Below, one piece after another: positions 8,105 to 11,457 of a stretch of DNA of 11,457 nt; position 1 is the first letter of the stretch, and every line of letters begins with the position of its first letter. Origin of the DNA: Saksenaea vasiformis B4078 (lineage: Eukaryota > Mucoromycota > Mucoromycetes > Mucorales > Saksenaeaceae); NCBI GenBank assembly GCA_000697055.1, contig JNDT01001247.1:1-11457 (forward strand), given 5' to 3'. Under the pieces are notes generated by a model. The model ran no database searches. It was not told the origin of the DNA and saw nothing but the letters and a program-made list of their open reading frames with translations. The translations under genes were made by a program, and so were the position numbers.

Positions 8105-8560
8105 TTGTGTTGCTGCGCCACTTGGTGAAAAAATTAGCTCGTCGAAAATGAATACATTGCTTTCCGATCTAAGAGTCGTCAGGACTATGTAAAGGTTGCT
8201 ACAGCGTATAAGGAACAATACAGTCAGTACTATCGAACTATGCAAAATATTCGGTAAGGACGTCTTAGATAGTGGCATTTTTGACACTGTCATACACGGG
8301 ACTTGAACTTCATTGAGATACTGCAAGTTCAACTGCGTTGTATTAATTTTATATTCACCCCGGGTTTTATCCAACTCTGGCGTCTGGTAACTTCTGAAAG
8401 TCCATTCAAGGTAAATTGAACCGTTTAGTATCCTTTTAGTATCGTTTAAATCGGTAATCAGTAAGCGGGTGTCTCCGATAATAAGTAGAAAAGCGGTTAC
8501 CAGGATCCACAAAAACGGAGCGGAGTTTTGAGACACGTGTCCATGACAATCTCTCACCAT
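8075..8560 (-). CDS. Hypothetical membrane-anchored protein, unrecognised
   Basis: The ATG at 8558-8560 opens a 161-codon frame. Residues about 15-35 (APFLWILVTAFLLIIGD) form a hydrophobic segment that fits a signal anchor. It is followed by a polar region with two possible N-glycosylation sites (NGS, NTT). A second hydrophobic stretch (SSIVLTVLFLI and following) lies at residues about 108-128. I know no family for it. The last third may be intronic: a GTATTC donor near 8150 and an AG near 8098 would link this frame in phase 0 to the STYNGPLGSG frame at 7771-8104. A real gene, a remnant, or a chance frame are all possible. Confidence 0.3.
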   Translation of the reverse strand: MVRDCHGHVSQNSAPFLWILVTAFLLIIGDTRLLITDLNDTKRILNGSIYLEWTFRSYQTPELDKTRGEYKINTTQLNLQYLNEVQVPCMTVSKMPLSKTSLPNILHSSIVLTVLFLIRCSNLYIVLTTLRSESNVFIFDELIFSPSGAATQLICNREVYI

Positions 8561-9696
8561 TTCGTCCGAGAGTGCGTAATTCCTAGTATCATTGAAGATT
8601 TGCGGTTTCTGTTTACAATTGCGCGATAAAAGTGGGGTAACAACCGGAGGATAAAATTATCGACAGCATTAGTAATGCTTGCGCCTCAAGGTCAATGCCA
8701 AATTTATCCAAAACACTCTGTGTGGAGCGTTGATTGTGTGCTGATTCAATGCATTTGCACCTACTAGTTATGCGCTACTTGACACCTCTGGTAAGAGGTT
8801 TCTGTTTACCTTCCGATCTGCTGCTCGATCCGCAGTTGCTCAGTCAAACCCAGATCAAGGAATGGATCCACCGTCATTCGTTGATTATATTTGAACTGAG
8901 CGGTTCATCTTTTTCCCTGTTTTGAACTCGCTAGGTTGCGTAATGTCTTTACTAATTTGGAAAATCCTTCTCTCCAGATGCTTCCCTAAGTTAGCAAAAA
9001 TCTTGTAAATCCCGAAAGTTTGGCAGTATTCCATTCTTGCCACTTCAATTGGACCCGTGCTTCTGTAGATAAGGGCTAAAGCGAAGATTCACGGATAAAT
9101 TATGCCGATATCGATTGGAACAAGTAAAGTATACACTGATCTGGTGGTCTTGGTCTCTTCGATATCCAGGGTGTCCTTTTCCCGTAAGAAGCGACTAAAC
9201 GCTGCAAGTAATGATTGATATATGTTTATGTCATCTGATACGCAGCGATGGATTTTTATCAGTCAACGTTAACTCTCCGCGACACGAAGGCCTGCAGAGG
9301 CGGTTATCACGAAGTTTGCTGAAATTCACCAGTGATGCCCGGGTTGAAGACTTCAGATGTTACCTGCCATCTTGTCTGATCGTTCGGATGTTCTATCCGA
9401 AATTGTCAGCCTGACTATTTGTTAGGTGTATGTACCTGCCTGTCACTTATTCTTTTTATTCATATTGGATGTCTTTCCTAATGATGGCAGTGAGGGAGAC
9501 TAAGAATACACAGACATGATCGGTCAAAACGTTGCGATCTACCATATATTACTAATCAGCATAGATTACACAAGGCGGATACGGTCCGTGAAACACGTTT
9601 GCATTTGGTGGCGTAGCAACCAGAGAAAAAAACTTTTGGCGAATTACAGCTTTCCTGTTGTAAACGTACGCTCATTTATGGCATAGAGAATGTTCC

Positions 9697-9710
9697 TCCG
9701 CTCCAGCGGA
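9697..9710. promoter_or_regulatory. Palindromic CCG-N6-CGG site, candidate zinc-cluster factor site
   Basis: TCCGCT-CC-AGCGGA is a perfect 6-bp inverted repeat around two bases, containing CCG and CGG triplets six bases apart. Fungal Zn2Cys6 regulators, including those controlling PDR transporters, bind paired CCG/CGG triplets. The site is 55 bp upstream of the TATA box and 137 bp upstream of the ATG of the transporter. Function is inferred from position and symmetry only. Confidence 0.4.
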
Positions 9711-9764
9711 TCTATCTGCTGCAAATCGCTGAAACAAATGCGCTACTTTCATTTTTTCAAAATC

Positions 9765-9771
9765 TATAAAA
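9765..9771 (+). promoter_or_regulatory. TATA box of the ABC transporter gene
   Basis: TATAAAA begins 82 bp upstream of the ATG at 9847 (76 bp from its end) and is followed by a pyrimidine-rich stretch typical of fungal core promoters. No competing TATA element is closer. Confidence 0.6.
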
Positions 9772-9846
9772 GTATTCCTTTTTGCGTTGCCTTTATCGAC
9801 TTTTTAACGATCCCTTTTCTACCCATATTAATATCACGTTTTTCTA

Positions 9847-11457
9847 ATGTATGAGAACCTCGAGCCCCCAAAGCAAGCATGGTCTAGCAAGGAATCAATA
9901 CAAAGCGAAAAGACACGCACCGGCGAGACTGAAGGTGATAAATTCACCGAAGCCACTGTCGGTGAAGTCGATGTGCAAGGTACACAGAATCTGTTCGAGC
10001 AACTTTATGATACTAAATCATTTCTATGAAGCCGCTATGACCGAATTCCAAGAGCTAAAAAGAGAGTTATCGCGAGCAAGTCGTCGATCTGTACCAATTA
10101 GTCAGCTAGAAAAAGGAGATCAAGAGGAATTTGATCTGACAGATTTTCTTCATGATCTGTCTCAAGAAGAACGTAAAGCTGGTCAAACAAGTAAACATCT
10201 TGGTATCATCTGGAAAAATATCAACGTCGAAGTAAGAAAATTGTCTATACTTTGGCTGTATTTATTCACTACTCCCACTTGATAGGGTCTCGGAGCAGAA
10301 GCACACACCGTACCGACTGTGATCAGTGGAGTGCTCAAAAATCTCCAATTTTGGAAAACCTACTTCGGTATCGGTGCAAATACCAGCCGAAAAACGATTC
10401 TTCATGATCAGACCGGTTTCTGTAAAGATGGAGAGATGCTACTTGTATTGGGACGCCCTGGTGCCGGCTGTACAAGTTTACTCAAGGTCTTATCTAATAT
10501 GCGTGGCTCCTTTACAAAGGTCGAAGGCGAAGTCAGTTACGGCGGCATCGATCCAGAGACCTTTGCTAAATACTATCGCGGTCAAGTAACCTACAACGAA
10601 GAAGAAGATCAGCATTACCCTACACTTACAACCAAGCAAACGTTGCAATTTGCATTACGTACAAAGACGCCCGGTAACCGCCTGCCTGATGAAACCAAAG
10701 CAGACTTTGTCAATAAAGTCTTGTACATGCTTGGTAATATGCTGGGTCTGACGAAACAAATGGATACTATGGTCGGCAATGCTTTTATTCGCGGTCTCTC
10801 AGGCGGTGAACGTAAACGATTATCCATCGCCGAGTTGATGACGACGAGGAGTACAATCAATTGCTGGGATTGCTCTACTAGAGGCCTTGATGCTGCGTCA
10901 GCGCTTGATTATGTGCGGTCGCTGCGCATTATGACCAATGTGTTTAACAAGACAACTATTGCCACACTTTATCAAGCATCCAACAGTATATTTTATGAAT
11001 TTGACAAGGTGCTTTTACTCGACAATGGCTACTGCTTATATTTCGGGCCCGTTTCCCGAGCCAAACAGTACTTTGAGGACATGGGCTTCTATTGCCCTCC
11101 CCGAAAATCAACACCCGATTTCCTTACTGGCATCTGTAATCCCCTCGAGCGAGAAGTGAGGCAAGGCTTTGAAGATAGTGTACCACAGTTTGCGAACAAA
11201 TTCCAGGAACGCTATCATTCATCCTCCATCTATAAGGAAATGATGGAAGAGATGCATGTCTATGAGAAGACGTTGGAAGAGGAAAACCCGGTAGAACGTT
11301 TCCAACAAGCTATCACTGAAGAACAACAGAAGCGTGCTCCCAAGGGTTCCCCTTACATCGCATCATTCTATCAGCAAGTCCGAGCGCTTGTCATCCGGCA
11401 ACATCACCTTCTTTTGAAAGATAGGGAAGCGCTAATATCACGCTATGGTACGATCCT
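9847..11457 (+). CDS. PDR-type ABC drug-efflux transporter, 5' part, three exons, runs off the window
   Basis: This is a plasma-membrane ABC transporter of the pleiotropic drug resistance (ABCG, PDR5/CDR-like) family, which exports drugs and lipids using ATP. Exons are 9847-9979, 10032-10231 and 10286-11457; about 501 residues are visible of the roughly 1,450 usual for the family. NBD1 is complete: degenerate Walker A GRPGAGCTS (about residues 167-175, with Cys in place of Lys, normal for fungal PDR NBD1), Q-loop region TYNEEEDQHYPTLT, signature LSGGERKRLSIAE (about 281-293), modified Walker B CWDCSTRGLDA (about 303-313), and LYQASNSI in place of the H-loop. The family block TPDFLTG and NPLEREVRQGFEDSVPQ follow, then the start of transmembrane domain 1 (SFYQQVRALVIRQ). 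The start is chosen because it gives the longest N-terminus that splices cleanly into the VDVQ-AAMTEF junction. No lesion is seen, so it looks functional. Confidence 0.93.
9980..10031 (+). other. Intron 1 of the ABC transporter gene
   Basis: A 52-nt GT-AG intron has a GTACAC donor after CAAG and ends ATGAAG. A branch-like TACTAAAT lies about 20 nt before the acceptor. It joins GTGCAAG to CCGCTATG (phase 1), giving VDVQ-AAMTEFQEL. Unspliced reading meets a TGA at 10027-10029. Confidence 0.8.
10232..10285 (+). other. Intron 2 of the ABC transporter gene
   Basis: A 54-nt GT-AG intron has a GTAAGA donor and ends TTGATAG. It is a multiple of three but contains in-frame TGA and TAG, so retention truncates the protein. 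Splicing joins NINVE to GLGAEAHTVPTV, the usual PDR segment before NBD1. Confidence 0.9.

Larger units (their letters stand above)
8561..9846. other. Intergenic region upstream of the ABC transporter
   Basis: There is no gene I can support. Short plus-strand frames at 8734-8925 and 9211-9414 lack recognisable motifs and good start contexts. The last 150 bp form the transporter promoter and are listed separately. I saw no tRNA-like A and B box pair and no long repeats. Confidence 0.45.

Noticed and set aside
8275..8330. tRNA-like B box (AGTTCAAGTCCCG) on the minus strand
   Set aside because: No matching A box, no acceptor stem pairing and no cloverleaf could be drawn in the preceding 75 nt.
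10454..10482. Missing Walker A Lys in the transporter as a defect
   Set aside because: Cys in place of Lys in NBD1 is normal for fungal PDR transporters, so it is not a lesion.
10615..10860. 81-codon minus-strand frame inside the ABC transporter
   Set aside because: Antisense shadow of a clearly coding NBD1 exon.
1..11457. CRISPR array, bacterial operon or phage module
   Set aside because: No spaced direct repeats and no prokaryotic gene organisation; introns and families are fungal.

Overview
The window looks like nuclear DNA of a filamentous fungus, most likely an early-diverging lineage (Mucoromycota-like). This is an inference from short GT-AG introns of about 47-59 nt, moderately AT-rich intergenic DNA, a PDR-type ABC transporter with fungal-style degenerate nucleotide-binding motifs, and several fungal transposase families. 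Nothing bacterial (operons, Shine-Dalgarno sites) is visible.

Layout. Positions 1-1272 hold no convincing gene. Positions 1273-2006 (+) are a decayed pogo/Tigger-type (CENP-B-like) transposase with an in-frame TAA and a frame break; it stops inside its DDE domain. Positions 2004-2822 (-) are a second decayed transposase, of a Tc1/mariner/IS630-like family, facing the first tail to tail. Both proteins lose their C-termini at the same point, about 2000-2010.

Positions 3157-6992 (-) carry the most interesting object, a long multi-exon gene relic. In order it encodes an AT-hook, an acidic linker, a zinc-binding region of the DUF6729 type, an RNase H-fold transposase-like core, a complete-looking DEDDy 3'-5' exonuclease (RNase D/WRN class), a second acidic linker, and a conserved C-terminal block. 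My reading is that the exonuclease sits between the second and third acidic residues of a DDE-like transposase core. This copy is broken: it has at least two single-base frame losses, an apparently mutated 3' splice site, a lost zinc-ligand Cys, a probable lost catalytic Asp, and a roughly 263-bp insertion flanked by a 5-bp direct repeat directly behind the exonuclease active site.

Positions 6993-9846 are mostly non-coding as far as I can tell. They contain a possible unrecognised membrane-protein gene or gene remnant on the minus strand (7771-8560). Positions 9847-11457 (+) are the 5' third of an apparently intact PDR-family ABC drug-efflux transporter, in three exons and running off the window end. 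It has a TATA box 76 bp upstream of its ATG and a palindromic CCG-N6-CGG site further up.

The picture is a graveyard of at least three DNA-transposon families plus one small insertion, next to a live transporter gene. Family names come from memory of motif patterns; no search was run.
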